Assembly: GCF_018343715.1 (NCBI RefSeq)
Contig: NZ_JAGYPL010000001.1
Span: 894,840-958,839 of the forward strand
Reading direction: 5' to 3'
Length of the DNA: 64,000 nucleotides
From: Bacillus sp. FJAT-49711
Lineage (GTDB): Bacteria > Bacillota > Bacilli > Bacillales > Bacillaceae_C
Below are positions 17,041 through 25,792 of this stretch, one piece after another (position 1 is the stretch's first letter; the number at the start of each line of letters is the position of its first letter). A program made the translations under genes and the position numbers. A model generated the notes under the pieces. The model did no database searches, was not told the DNA's origin, and worked only from the letters and a program-made list of their open reading frames with translations.

Positions 17041-17195
17041 GTCAAGCCACCATTAAAGACCACGTTATATACTCACTGTTTGCGGTATCAACATTATGGA
17101 GCGAGAAACCCATTTTCATTCCTGGGTTGAGAGCGAAAGATCATGATAGTTTTTTATATTAAAAACAAAACTGTTTATATATTTAGTTTAAGTTA

Positions 17196-17270
17196 CAAAA
17201 ACAAAAAAAGACAAATAAATATATTCAAAAGCAAACAAATATAGTATATACTTAAACAAACAAATCAAAA
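17196..17270 (+). promoter_or_regulatory. rha operon promoter with repeated DeoR-type operator words
   Basis: TTCAAA (17224-17229) and TATACT (17247-17252), 17 bases apart, fit a sigma-A promoter. Around it the word ACAAAYAAAT recurs: near 17210, 17233 and 17257. A similar run, AACAAAAACAAACAAAA, precedes rhaR. DeoR-family regulators of Gram-positives often bind such AC-rich direct repeats, so these are likely RhaR sites. The rest of 17140-17287 shows nothing else. Confidence 0.55.
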
Positions 17271-17287
17271 AACTTGGAGGATTTTGA

Positions 17288-19357
17288 ATGGTTAAAAGTT
17301 TATGGAATCAAGATTATGCTGCACAATTAACTAAAGGTGTAGAGGAACTTGTTTATCGTTCAAATTTAATCGGCTCAGACCGTTCTGTTTGTAACTGGGG
17401 CGGAGGAAATACATCAATGAAAACGTTTGAAAAGGATTTTCGTGGACGTGAAATTGAAGTTATGTGGGTGAAGGGTAGTGGCTCTGATCTTGCTACTATG
17501 AAAGCTAAAAATTTTACAGGATTAAAAATGGAAGACATCCGCCCTTTGATTGAACGAGACGAAATGCCAGATGAGGAGATGGTCGCCTACCTAGCTCATT
17601 GTATGATCGATAGCAGTCACCCACGCGCATCAATCGAAACGTTGCTGCACGCCTTCTTACCTTTTAAACATGTGGACCACACCCATCCAGATGCAATTAT
17701 TAGCATTTGCTGTGCCCATAACGGAAAAGACATTGCAAAAGAAATTTATGGCGATCGATTTGTTTGGGTCCCCTATATTCGCCCGGGATTTTCACTTTCA
17801 AAAATGATTGCTGAAGGAGTCCGGAACAATCCAACAGCTGAATTAGTTTTAATGGAAAAGCATGGTCTTGTCACGTGGGGAGAAACATCTAAAGAGTCTT
17901 ACGAAAAAACACTTTCGATTATTAACGAAACAGAAGAGTATATTCATCGTATGATCAATGAAGAAACGATATTCGGCGGACCAAAATACATAACTTTACC
18001 TGAAAGTGATCGCCTGCATGTTTTATCAGAAGTGATGCCAATTATTAGAGGGGCTGTTAGTAAAGAAAATAAAATGATTCTTTCGTATGATGATGCAGAC
18101 AGTGTTCAACAGTTTGTGAATAGTGAAAATGCTAAGGATTTGTCACAAGTTGGCGCCGCATGCCCAGATCATTTAGTTCATACGAAACGTACCCCTCTTT
18201 ACATTGATTGGAACCCTAAAATGGACAATATCGAAAGTTTAAAAACTAAGATTATAGAAGGAATTAATCATTTTAAAGAAGAATATACAAAGTATTTCAA
18301 CAGAAACAAAAATGAAGATGATCAAATGTTTGAGTCAGCCCCACGAGTTATTCTTATCCCTGGAATTGGGATGGTTAACACAGGAAAAACATTGGCAATG
18401 GCAAAAGTGAGTGGTGCGCTGTATCACCGTGCTATTGCAGTAATGAAAGGCGCTACATCTCTTGGTGAATTCGTGTCATTAAGTGAAAACGAATCTTACA
18501 ATGTGGAATATTGGCCGCTTGAATTGTATAAATTAACACTCGCTCCACCAGAATTGGAATTTTCCCGTAAAGTTGCATTTATCACTGGAGGTGCTGGGGG
18601 GATTGGAAGTAATACAGCTCGACGACTCGTATCCGAAGGGGCACATGTAATCATAGCGGATTTGAATATTGAAGGTGCTCAAAAAATAGAAGCAGAAATA
18701 AATGAAACGTTTGGCGAAGGTAGAGCACATGCAATTAAAATGGATGTAACAAGCGAGTCACAAGTAAAAGCAGCTTTTGAAAACTCTGCCTTAAAATATG
18801 GTGGAATAGATATTATTGTTAACAATGCTGGACTTGCCACTTCCAGTCCATTCGATGAAACAAGTGTGGAAGAATGGAACTTAAATATAAATGTTCTTGG
18901 TACTGGATATTTTCTTGTAGCTCGTGAAGCTTTTAAACAAATGAAGAAACAAGACATCGGAGGAAATATGGTTTTTGTTGGTTCCAAAAACTCTTTATAC
19001 GCTGGAAAAAATGTTACGGCGTATAGCTCCGCTAAAGCGCTTGAAACACATTTAGCACGCTGCATTGCTACTGAAGGTGGGGAATATGGAATTAGGGTAA
19101 ATTCTGTGTTGCCAGACGCAGTTTTACAAGGCTCTGCTATTTGGGATTCCAATTGGCGTGAAGAACGAGCAGAAGCATATGGAATTAATGCAGACGAATT
19201 AGAAGAGCATTACAGAAAAAGAACGACTTTACAAGTAAATATTTATCCTGAAGATATCGCAGAATCAATTGCATTTTTTGCCTCATCTAAAGCCGAAAAA
19301 ACTACGGGTTGTATGTTAACAGTCGATGGTGGTGTTCCAGCAGCATTTACAAGATAA
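17288..19357 (+). CDS. rhaEW: Bifunctional rhamnulose-1-phosphate aldolase / L-lactaldehyde dehydrogenase
   Basis: The 689-aa fusion cleaves L-rhamnulose-1-phosphate to dihydroxyacetone phosphate and L-lactaldehyde and converts the latter. Residues about 20-400 are the class II aldolase domain with the zinc-site His pairs in DHTHPD (about residue 130) and MEKHGLVTWG (about residue 193). Residues about 425-689 are a short-chain dehydrogenase with FITGGAGGIGSN, NNAGLA, and the active-site YSSAK (about residue 580). The same fusion (YuxG/RhaEW) is known in B. subtilis. Its start follows TTGGAGG. It is the first gene of the rha operon. Confidence 0.95.
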   Translation: MVKSLWNQDYAAQLTKGVEELVYRSNLIGSDRSVCNWGGGNTSMKTFEKDFRGREIEVMWVKGSGSDLATMKAKNFTGLKMEDIRPLIERDEMPDEEMVAYLAHCMIDSSHPRASIETLLHAFLPFKHVDHTHPDAIISICCAHNGKDIAKEIYGDRFVWVPYIRPGFSLSKMIAEGVRNNPTAELVLMEKHGLVTWGETSKESYEKTLSIINETEEYIHRMINEETIFGGPKYITLPESDRLHVLSEVMPIIRGAVSKENKMILSYDDADSVQQFVNSENAKDLSQVGAACPDHLVHTKRTPLYIDWNPKMDNIESLKTKIIEGINHFKEEYTKYFNRNKNEDDQMFESAPRVILIPGIGMVNTGKTLAMAKVSGALYHRAIAVMKGATSLGEFVSLSENESYNVEYWPLELYKLTLAPPELEFSRKVAFITGGAGGIGSNTARRLVSEGAHVIIADLNIEGAQKIEAEINETFGEGRAHAIKMDVTSESQVKAAFENSALKYGGIDIIVNNAGLATSSPFDETSVEEWNLNINVLGTGYFLVAREAFKQMKKQDIGGNMVFVGSKNSLYAGKNVTAYSSAKALETHLARCIATEGGEYGIRVNSVLPDAVLQGSAIWDSNWREERAEAYGINADELEEHYRKRTTLQVNIYPEDIAESIAFFASSKAEKTTGCMLTVDGGVPAAFTR

Positions 19358-19374
19358 TTGGAGGTGAAACACAA

Positions 19375-20844
19375 ATGCTCCATATTGCAGCCGATATTGG
19401 TGCGTCAAGCGGTCGCTTAGTCACTGGTATAATAAAGGATGGAAAACTCGATATTCAAGAGATTCATAGATTTTCAAATGGTTTTACAGATAAAAATGGA
19501 ATATACTTCTGGGATATCGATCATCTTTTAACTGAAATCTTACAAGGCTTATCGCGAGTTTTATCGATGGGATATGAAGATTGCACAGTAGGGATTGATA
19601 CGTGGGCAGTAGACTATGCTTTAGTTGGCAAGGATGGGAAACGACTCCAAGAAGTCGTTTCTTATCGGGACCATCGTACAGATAACTCGATTGAAAAGCT
19701 AGCGAAGATTATACCTAAGGAAACAATTTATAATAAGACTGGAATTCAATTTTTACCATTTAATACTATTTGCCAACTGTTAGAAGAAAATGAAAATTTA
19801 TTAAATAAAACAGACAACATTTTAATGGTACCCGATTATTTAGGTTATAGATTAACTGGAAAAGCAGTGACAGAGATAACAAATGCATCGACTATGCAGT
19901 TGATGAATGTAAAAGCAAAAACATTCGATTTAGAGCTGCTTGAGGCAATATCGGTAAAGAAAGAACAGTTTGCCAGTCTTGCTGAACCTGGGACCATCCT
20001 CGGGCCATTACGAAAAGATTGGTTTCCGGAGTTGAATTTACCTAATTGCACGATTATCAATATAGCTTCTCATGACACAGCATCCGCTATAATAGGGACG
20101 CCAGGAAAAGGTGAAAACTGGGCATATTTAAGCAGTGGTACTTGGTCGCTTCTTGGTATGGAACTTGATTCCCCAGTCATTAACGAAGAGTCTTATAAAG
20201 GAAATTATACAAATGAATGGGGAGCATTCGGGACATATAGATTTTTGAAGAACATAATGGGACTGTGGATTCTACAAGAAGTACAGCGGAACTTGCCAGA
20301 GAATTTAAGCTTTGAGCAGCTTGTAGTAGAAGCAAAACATGTACAGCCATTTATGCAATTTATCCATTTTGATGATCAACGTTTTTTAAATCCCGAGAAC
20401 ATGATTGCAGAGATTCAAGCATACTGTCGAGAAACGAATCAAGCTATCCCGAAAACAGCTGGGGAGCTTGCCGCCGCCGTATTTTATAATTTGGCTATTA
20501 TGTATGCGGTTGCAATAGAAGAGTTAGAGGCGATGGTTGGTGAAAAAATAGAGCAACTCCATATTGTAGGGGGAGGTTCACAAAATGAGTTTTTAAACCA
20601 ATTGACCGCTGATCTAAGCGGGAAAATTGTATATAGCGGCCCAGTCGAAGCGACGGCCATTGGGAATCTACTAATGCAACTTATTTCCTCTAATGAAATT
20701 GATAGCTTGGAAGCTGGAAGATTACTTGTGTCGGATTCATTTGAGATTAAAGAATACCAACCTAGTGCCTCGTACGAACGAGAAGCCATACAACGATTTA
20801 AAGAAATTGTTTCGAAGAATAAAAGCAATGCTAGTTTAACTTGA
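19375..20844 (+). CDS. rhaB: Rhamnulokinase
   Basis: The 489-aa FGGY-family kinase phosphorylates L-rhamnulose. N-terminal phosphate-binding loop AADIGASSGRLV (residues 5-16), WAVDYALV, SYRDHRTD, the FGGY signature region ASHDTASAI and YLSSGTWSLLGME, and the C-terminal ATP-site block LHIVGGGSQNEFLNQLTADL are all present. The ATG at 19375 follows TTGGAGGTG; the longer open frame would run into rhaEW. It is 17 bases downstream of rhaEW. After its stop comes the 52-bp repeat array, before rhaA. Confidence 0.95.
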   Translation: MLHIAADIGASSGRLVTGIIKDGKLDIQEIHRFSNGFTDKNGIYFWDIDHLLTEILQGLSRVLSMGYEDCTVGIDTWAVDYALVGKDGKRLQEVVSYRDHRTDNSIEKLAKIIPKETIYNKTGIQFLPFNTICQLLEENENLLNKTDNILMVPDYLGYRLTGKAVTEITNASTMQLMNVKAKTFDLELLEAISVKKEQFASLAEPGTILGPLRKDWFPELNLPNCTIINIASHDTASAIIGTPGKGENWAYLSSGTWSLLGMELDSPVINEESYKGNYTNEWGAFGTYRFLKNIMGLWILQEVQRNLPENLSFEQLVVEAKHVQPFMQFIHFDDQRFLNPENMIAEIQAYCRETNQAIPKTAGELAAAVFYNLAIMYAVAIEELEAMVGEKIEQLHIVGGGSQNEFLNQLTADLSGKIVYSGPVEATAIGNLLMQLISSNEIDSLEAGRLLVSDSFEIKEYQPSASYEREAIQRFKEIVSKNKSNASLT

Positions 20845-20860
20845 CATTGTCCATTAAAAA

Positions 20861-21370
20861 AACAGTGATAGGCCACATTGATCCGACTTTATTCAGGGAG
20901 AATACTGTGATAAGGATGCGTAAAGCGATAATCGTACATTGCTCAGGAAAATGCAGTGCCTTGGGTACGTTAAAGTGTTAATCGTGACCTTGTTTAAGAA
21001 AAGTGCGGCGACAGGGGCACGATAAAATGTTAATCGTGACCTTGCTTAGGAAAAATGCAGCATCAAGGGCACGATAAAATGTTAATCGTGACCTTGTTTA
21101 GGAAAAATGCGACATCAAGGGCACGATAAAATGTTAATCGTGACCTTGTTTAGGAAAAATGCGACATCAAGGGCACGATAAAATGTTAATCGTGACCTTG
21201 TTTAAGAAAAGTGCGGCGACAGGGGCACGATAAACGGTTTATCGTAACTTTGTTCAGGAAAATACAGCAATATGGTCACGATGAAACATTCATCGTGACC
21301 ATGTCGGGGATAAAAGTAGAGGCAAGGACACATTAAAGCAATTTTCAAGTAAAGGCCAAGAACATCACTA
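20861..21370. repeat. Tandem array of 52-bp hairpin units between rhaB and rhaA
   Basis: Units begin at 20913 (degenerate), 20965, 21017, 21069, 21121, 21173, 21225, 21276 and 21328 (degenerate). The steps are 52 bp, one is 51. Units at 21069 and 21121 are identical. Each central unit starts with an inverted repeat, CACGAT-9-ATCGTG; at 21276 it is an 11-bp hairpin, GTCACGATGAA-ACA-TTCATCGTGAC. The rest of the unit (CCTTGTTTAGGAAAAATGC) is also conserved, so there is no variable spacer as in CRISPR. Two subtypes alternate (ending ...GCGGCGACAGG or ...GCGACATCAAGG), which suggests block duplication. The edges of the array are degenerate. No ORF with a ribosome site lies here. Confidence 0.92.
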
Positions 21371-21453
21371 TTAAAATAGGCTATTTAATAAAAAGATGGA
21401 TGCTTTATGAATGTATTAAATTCAAGAAACATAATTAGAGAGGAGATTCAATA

Positions 21454-22725
21454 ATGATCCGTGAAAACTTTGAAATGGCAAAAAAAGCGTATGGAAAATG
21501 GGGGATTAATGTAGATGAGGTTTTAGAAAAACTTAAACAGGTTCCCATTTCTATCCACTGTTGGCAAGGAGATGATATTGCGGGATTTGAAGTGAATCAA
21601 CGTGAGCTGTCTGGTGGAATTGATGTAACTGGAAATTATCCTGGTAAGGCGACAACTCCCGAAGAGCTTCGTATGGATCTAGAAAAAGCGTTATCCTTAA
21701 TTCCTGGGAAACATCGTGTTAATCTGCACGCTATTTATGCTGAAACAGATGGTGTTGTCGTAGATCGGAACGAAATTGAACCAAAGCATTTTGAAAACTG
21801 GGTGAAGTGGGCAAAGGAAAAAGGGCTTGGGCTTGATTTTAATCCAACTTTATTTTCGCATGAAAAGGCGGAGGATGGCCTCACTTTATCACATCCCGAT
21901 GAGGACATTCGTCGGTTTTGGATCGATCATTGTATCGCGAGCAGAAAAATTGGTGAATATTTTGGTAGAGAACTAGGTTCGCCTTGTCTAACAAATATTT
22001 GGATTCCTGATGGTTATAAAGATATGCCTAGTGATCGTTTGACACCGAGAAAAAGATTAAAAGAATCACTTGATCAAATTTTTGCGGCTGACGTCGATGA
22101 ATCCCTTAATATTGATGCAGTTGAAAGTAAATTGTTTGGAATCGGCTCAGAAGCCTTCGTCGTTGGATCACATGAATTTTATCTTGGTTATTCACTGAAA
22201 AATAACAAACTATGCTTATTGGATACGGGTCATTACCATCCTACCGAAATGGTATCTAATAAAATCTCCTCTATGCTGCTTTTTAGTGATCAATTAGCTT
22301 TACATGTTTCTCGACCTGTCAGATGGGATAGTGATCATGTTGTAGTGCTCGATGATGAGCTTCGGGAAATTGCTCTTGAAATTGTAAGAAACGATGCCCT
22401 CGATCAAGTCATGATTGGATTGGATTTTTTCGATGCTAGTATTAACCGCGTCGCCGCTTGGACAATTGGTACTCGAAATATGATAAAAGCACTGCTCTCT
22501 GCAATGCTTACACCAAATGAATATATGAAACAACTTCAAGAAGATGGAAATTTCACAGAAAGATTAGCGTTGATAGAAGAATTTAAAACATATCCATTTG
22601 GTGCCATTTGGGATTATTATTGCGATATGATGAATGTACCTGTTAAAGAAACATGGTTAAATGAAGTAAAAACGTATGAGCAAACTGTATTATTAAAGCG
22701 AAAAAAACAAGTGCAAACGACTTAA
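21454..22725 (+). CDS. rhaA: L-rhamnose isomerase
   Basis: The 423-aa enzyme converts L-rhamnose to L-rhamnulose, the first step of the pathway. It shows the family opening ([34 protein letters not shown]), the metal-site region [39 protein letters not shown] and [19 protein letters not shown] with the metal-ligand residues. Length agrees with RhaA of Bacillus (about 420). It lies 609 bases after rhaB, the gap being filled by the hairpin array. A ribosome site AGAGAGGAG precedes the ATG. The mutarotase gene rhaM found in the B. subtilis operon is absent here. Confidence 0.96.
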   Translation: MIRENFEMAKKAYGKWGINVDEVLEKLKQVPISIHCWQGDDIAGFEVNQRELSGGIDVTGNYPGKATTPEELRMDLEKALSLIPGKHRVNLHAIYAETDGVVVDRNEIEPKHFENWVKWAKEKGLGLDFNPTLFSHEKAEDGLTLSHPDEDIRRFWIDHCIASRKIGEYFGRELGSPCLTNIWIPDGYKDMPSDRLTPRKRLKESLDQIFAADVDESLNIDAVESKLFGIGSEAFVVGSHEFYLGYSLKNNKLCLLDTGHYHPTEMVSNKISSMLLFSDQLALHVSRPVRWDSDHVVVLDDELREIALEIVRNDALDQVMIGLDFFDASINRVAAWTIGTRNMIKALLSAMLTPNEYMKQLQEDGNFTERLALIEEFKTYPFGAIWDYYCDMMNVPVKETWLNEVKTYEQTVLLKRKKQVQTT

Positions 22726-22735
22726 TAGGTAAATA

Positions 22736-22797
22736 GTCATCTTTGAACTAGTATGTTATAATTTCATCATCACAGATAAACAAAAACAAACAAAAGT
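22736..22797 (+). promoter_or_regulatory. rhaR promoter and operator-like run
   Basis: TGTTATAAT (22754-22762) is a perfect extended -10 element. The AC-rich run AAACAAAAACAAACAAAA follows at about 22778, over the expected start region, and resembles the words around the rhaEW promoter. RhaR thus may repress its own gene and the operon through shared sites. Confidence 0.5.
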
Positions 22798-22811
22798 CAG
22801 GAGCGTTAGCT

Positions 22812-23651
22812 ATGCTCGTCGCGGAAAGACATAAAAAAATTGTGGAAATAGTGAATAGTCGTTTAAGTATTCGTGTTTCCGAATTAAGTGATATTTTTGC
22901 TGTAACGGAAGAAACCATTCGCCGTGATCTTGAAAAGTTAGAAAGTGAAGGTAAACTTGAACGGAGCCATGGTGGAGCAGTCAGTATACAAGAACCTGAA
23001 TCCGAAATTCATTTCTCGGAAAGGGTCATTACAAATGTACCTGAGAAAAAAGCCATTGCAAAGGAAGCGGCTGAACAAGTACATAGTAGTGATAGAATCA
23101 TTTTAGATGCAAGTACAACAGCGTGGTATATGGCAAAAGAATTGCCCAACATTCCTCTAACTGTTTTGACAAATTCAATTAAAGTCGTCATGGAGCTTAG
23201 CAAAAAGGAAAAAATCGAGGTTATTTCTACGGGCGGAAAACTGCTTTCAAGATCCCTATCCTATGTAGGTCCATTAGCAGAACAATCCATCGCAAATTAC
23301 CATGTTGATAAAGCGTTTATTTCCTGCACAGGCGTCCATTTGATAGACGGTCTTAGCGACTCTAATGAGCTGCAAGCGCTGCTTAAAAAACAAATGATGA
23401 TTAGAGCCGAAAATGTCTATTTAATGGCGGATTCAAGTAAATTCGGTAAAAGGGCTTTTTCACAAATTCTTCCTTTACAAGAAGTAAATGCCGTCATTAC
23501 AGATAAAAAAATTGATCCGCTGTCAAAACAAACATTAGAGGAACAAAACATCAAAGTCTTAACTGCACAATTAGCAAATATGCAAGAATTTCAGGAACGT
23601 AAATTGCCAATCATAAAAAGCAAAAATCAAAAACTAAGGCTTCAGAGATAA
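22812..23651 (+). CDS. rhaR: DeoR-family rhamnose operon regulator
   Basis: The 279-aa protein starts with the DeoR helix-turn-helix (ERHKKIVEIVNSRLSIRVSE, TEETIRRDLEKLESEGKLER) and GGA at the domain junction, and continues with the DeoRC sugar-phosphate sensor domain (ILDASTTAWYMAKEL, VLTNS, STGGKL, KAFISCTGV, LMADSSKFG). In B. subtilis the DeoR-type RhaR represses the rha operon and is relieved by rhamnulose-1-phosphate. Its place right after rhaA supports the same job here. ATG behind AGGAGC; own promoter. Confidence 0.92.
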   Translation: MLVAERHKKIVEIVNSRLSIRVSELSDIFAVTEETIRRDLEKLESEGKLERSHGGAVSIQEPESEIHFSERVITNVPEKKAIAKEAAEQVHSSDRIILDASTTAWYMAKELPNIPLTVLTNSIKVVMELSKKEKIEVISTGGKLLSRSLSYVGPLAEQSIANYHVDKAFISCTGVHLIDGLSDSNELQALLKKQMMIRAENVYLMADSSKFGKRAFSQILPLQEVNAVITDKKIDPLSKQTLEEQNIKVLTAQLANMQEFQERKLPIIKSKNQKLRLQR

Positions 23652-23672
23652 TGTCTCTTGATTTTTATTGTT
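23641..23672 (+). terminator. Weak terminator after rhaR
   Basis: TCAGAGA pairs with TCTCTTGA over a short TAATG loop, followed by TTTTTATTG. Confidence 0.5.
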
Positions 23673-23734
23673 ATTTCTTCTATACTTGCAAAAATATATA
23701 TTGCCATTTCAATGATAAAGAGAGTAATTATGAT

Positions 23735-23927
23735 GTAATCTTAAGCGAGTTAGGGATAGTGGAAGCCTAATAGATAATTCATAATGAAGCGCACTTTTGA
23801 GAAATATTCCTGAATGAAAGTAGGGTCTATCGGGGAGAACCCCGTTATCAATACAAGAAGGTTCATATGAACAATCAGAGTGGTACCGCGGGTAATCTCG
23901 TCTCTAATTTGAGACGGGATTTTTTTA
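23735..23927 (+). promoter_or_regulatory. T-box riboswitch of argS
   Basis: The canonical T-box core AGAGTGGTACCGCGGGTAA (23877-23895) is followed by the terminator ATCTCGTCTC-TAATTT-GAGACGGGAT and TTTTTTT, just upstream of argS. Uncharged tRNA binding to the leader should favour the antiterminator made with the T-box core. The upstream part (from about 23735) is stem-loop rich and should contain Stem I. A CGC triplet in GAAGCGCAC (about 23790) could be the Arg specifier, but I could not fold Stem I with confidence. Confidence 0.9.
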
Positions 23928-23950
23928 TTTTTCAATTAGGAGGAAAATAA

Positions 23951-25642
23951 ATGAATTTCTTATCAATATATGCCGAACAAATTACAGATTCGTTAAATGA
24001 AGCACTAACAAGTAAAGATGTGATACAGTTAATTGAAAAGCCTAAATATGATGATCAAGGTGATTTAGCTTTTCCTTGTTTCATTCTTGCCAAACAATTA
24101 AGAAAACCGCCTGCCCAAATAGCTAAAGAAATTGCCAATAAAATTGTGCATCCTTTTTTTGAAAAAGTGGAGGCAAATGGACCATATGTGAATTGCTTCC
24201 TTAATAAAGCTTTAGTGAGTAAAGAAACACTTCAATTGATCCTAAAAGAAGAAAACAATTATGCCACTCATTCATTCGGAGAGAATAAAACAATTACAAT
24301 TGACTTTTCATCACCGAATATAGCGAAACCATTTTCTATGGGGCATCTTAGATCTACTGTAATCGGGAATTCCTTGACACAGATTGCCGAAAAATGTGGC
24401 TATAACGTTATCAGAATCAATCATCTAGGCGATTGGGGAACCCAGTTTGGCAAATTAATTACAGCATATAAACTGTGGGGCAATGAAGAAAAAGTAATGG
24501 AGCAGCCAATCAAAGAATTATTAAGCCTGTACGTAAAATTTCACGAAGAGGCAGAATTGGACTCGACTTTGGAGAATGAAGGAAGAAAATGGTTTAAACG
24601 GTTAGAGGAAGGCGATAAAGAGGCACTATCTCTTTGGAAATGGTTTAGAGATGAGTCTTTACAAGAATTCACAAAAATTTATTCCTTATTAGATGTACAC
24701 TTTGATTCATATAATGGCGAAGCTTTTTATAATGATAAGATGGAGAATACAATACAGTTTATTAATAAAATGGGGCTTCTGACTCAATCAGATGGTGCTC
24801 ATGTAGTTGAGTTAAAGGAATTTGATTTGCCCCCATGTTTAATCATGAAAAAAGATGGCGCAACCCTTTACGCGACAAGAGATCTAACAGCCGCTCTTTA
24901 CAGAAAAGAAACGTATCATTTTAATAAAGCGTTATATGTCGTCGGGCAGGAGCAAAGTCTTCATTTTAATCAAGTGTTTCTTGTTCTTAAAAAAATGGGC
25001 TATGACTGGGCGAAGAAAATGATCCATATTCCATTCGGATTTATTTTAAAAGATGGCAAAAAGATGTCCACTAGGAAAGGTAAGGTTGTTTTACTGGAAG
25101 AAGTGATAGAAGAAGCAATTCAACTTGCCAGAAAGAGTATAGAGGACAAAAATCCCAACCTTTTAAATAAAGAAGAAGTGGCGCGACAAGTTGGGGTTGG
25201 AGCAATTATATTTCACGATTTAAAAAATGAAAGACAAAACAATATCGAATTTTCCCTTGAAGATATGTTAAAATTCGAAGGGACGACAGGACCTTATGTG
25301 CAATATACTCATGCAAGGGCCTGTTCCATCCTAAGAAAAGCGAAATATGATCGTCATTGCACCGATATATCCGGTTTAAATGATGACCATTCTTGGTCAG
25401 TAGTAAAACTATTGATGCAATTTCCAAATATTATTGAAAAAAGCTTTGTCCAGTATGAGCCATCCCAAATCGCTAAATATTTACTTGATGTAGCAAAAGA
25501 GTTTAATAAATATTATAGCCATGTAAAGGTTTTATCTGATGAGGGCAACTTGCAAAGTCGACTTGCACTTGTCAAATCGACAACAATTATATTAAAAGAA
25601 GGTTTAAGATTATTAGGTTTACAGGCACCTGATGAAATGTAA
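23951..25642 (+). CDS. argS: Arginyl-tRNA synthetase (non-standard type for Bacillus)
   Basis: The 563-aa class I synthetase charges tRNA-Arg. An N-terminal Add-1-like domain (residues about 1-110) precedes the catalytic core with the HIGH-type motif FSSPNIAKPFSMGHLRST (about residue 118). KMSTRKGKVVLLEE (about residue 370) is the KMSKS equivalent, and a C-terminal anticodon-binding DALR domain (YVQYTHARACSILRK onward) closes it. Canonical Bacillus ArgS as I recall it has HLGHAR and KMSKR, so this belongs to a different subtype, more like that of streptococci and enterococci. Start behind AGGAGG. The T-box indicates control by uncharged tRNA. Confidence 0.94.
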   Translation: MNFLSIYAEQITDSLNEALTSKDVIQLIEKPKYDDQGDLAFPCFILAKQLRKPPAQIAKEIANKIVHPFFEKVEANGPYVNCFLNKALVSKETLQLILKEENNYATHSFGENKTITIDFSSPNIAKPFSMGHLRSTVIGNSLTQIAEKCGYNVIRINHLGDWGTQFGKLITAYKLWGNEEKVMEQPIKELLSLYVKFHEEAELDSTLENEGRKWFKRLEEGDKEALSLWKWFRDESLQEFTKIYSLLDVHFDSYNGEAFYNDKMENTIQFINKMGLLTQSDGAHVVELKEFDLPPCLIMKKDGATLYATRDLTAALYRKETYHFNKALYVVGQEQSLHFNQVFLVLKKMGYDWAKKMIHIPFGFILKDGKKMSTRKGKVVLLEEVIEEAIQLARKSIEDKNPNLLNKEEVARQVGVGAIIFHDLKNERQNNIEFSLEDMLKFEGTTGPYVQYTHARACSILRKAKYDRHCTDISGLNDDHSWSVVKLLMQFPNIIEKSFVQYEPSQIAKYLLDVAKEFNKYYSHVKVLSDEGNLQSRLALVKSTTIILKEGLRLLGLQAPDEM

Positions 25643-25792
25643 CCTTGGGTAATCATTGTACATTAGAAACATACAATAGAGTATTGAATAAGATATTTAT
25701 GTACTTAGTGAATGATGAAATAGCGTTGCTTATGTACCATAATTATTTTAATATCTTATATATACTTAAAATAAATTAAGAGGCAGAATAAA

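Larger units (their letters stand above)
15700..17140 (-). mobile_element. IS110-family insertion sequence (ends approximate)
   Basis: The element holds one transposase gene on the minus strand and a long structured non-coding stretch on its upstream side (to about 17130). IS110 elements have no terminal inverted repeats and make no clear target duplication, so the ends cannot be fixed from one copy. The upper limit is set where hairpin-rich sequence gives way to the AT-rich rha promoter, the lower one by the end of the desR terminator and the transposase stop. It lies between desR and the rha operon without breaking a visible gene. Confidence 0.6.

Noticed and set aside
15700-17140. Terminal inverted repeats of the IS element
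   Set aside because: None found; expected for IS110, and the inverted repeat seen is within the non-coding end only.
20861-21370. CRISPR array
   Set aside because: The whole 52-bp unit is conserved; there are no unique spacers and no cas genes near.
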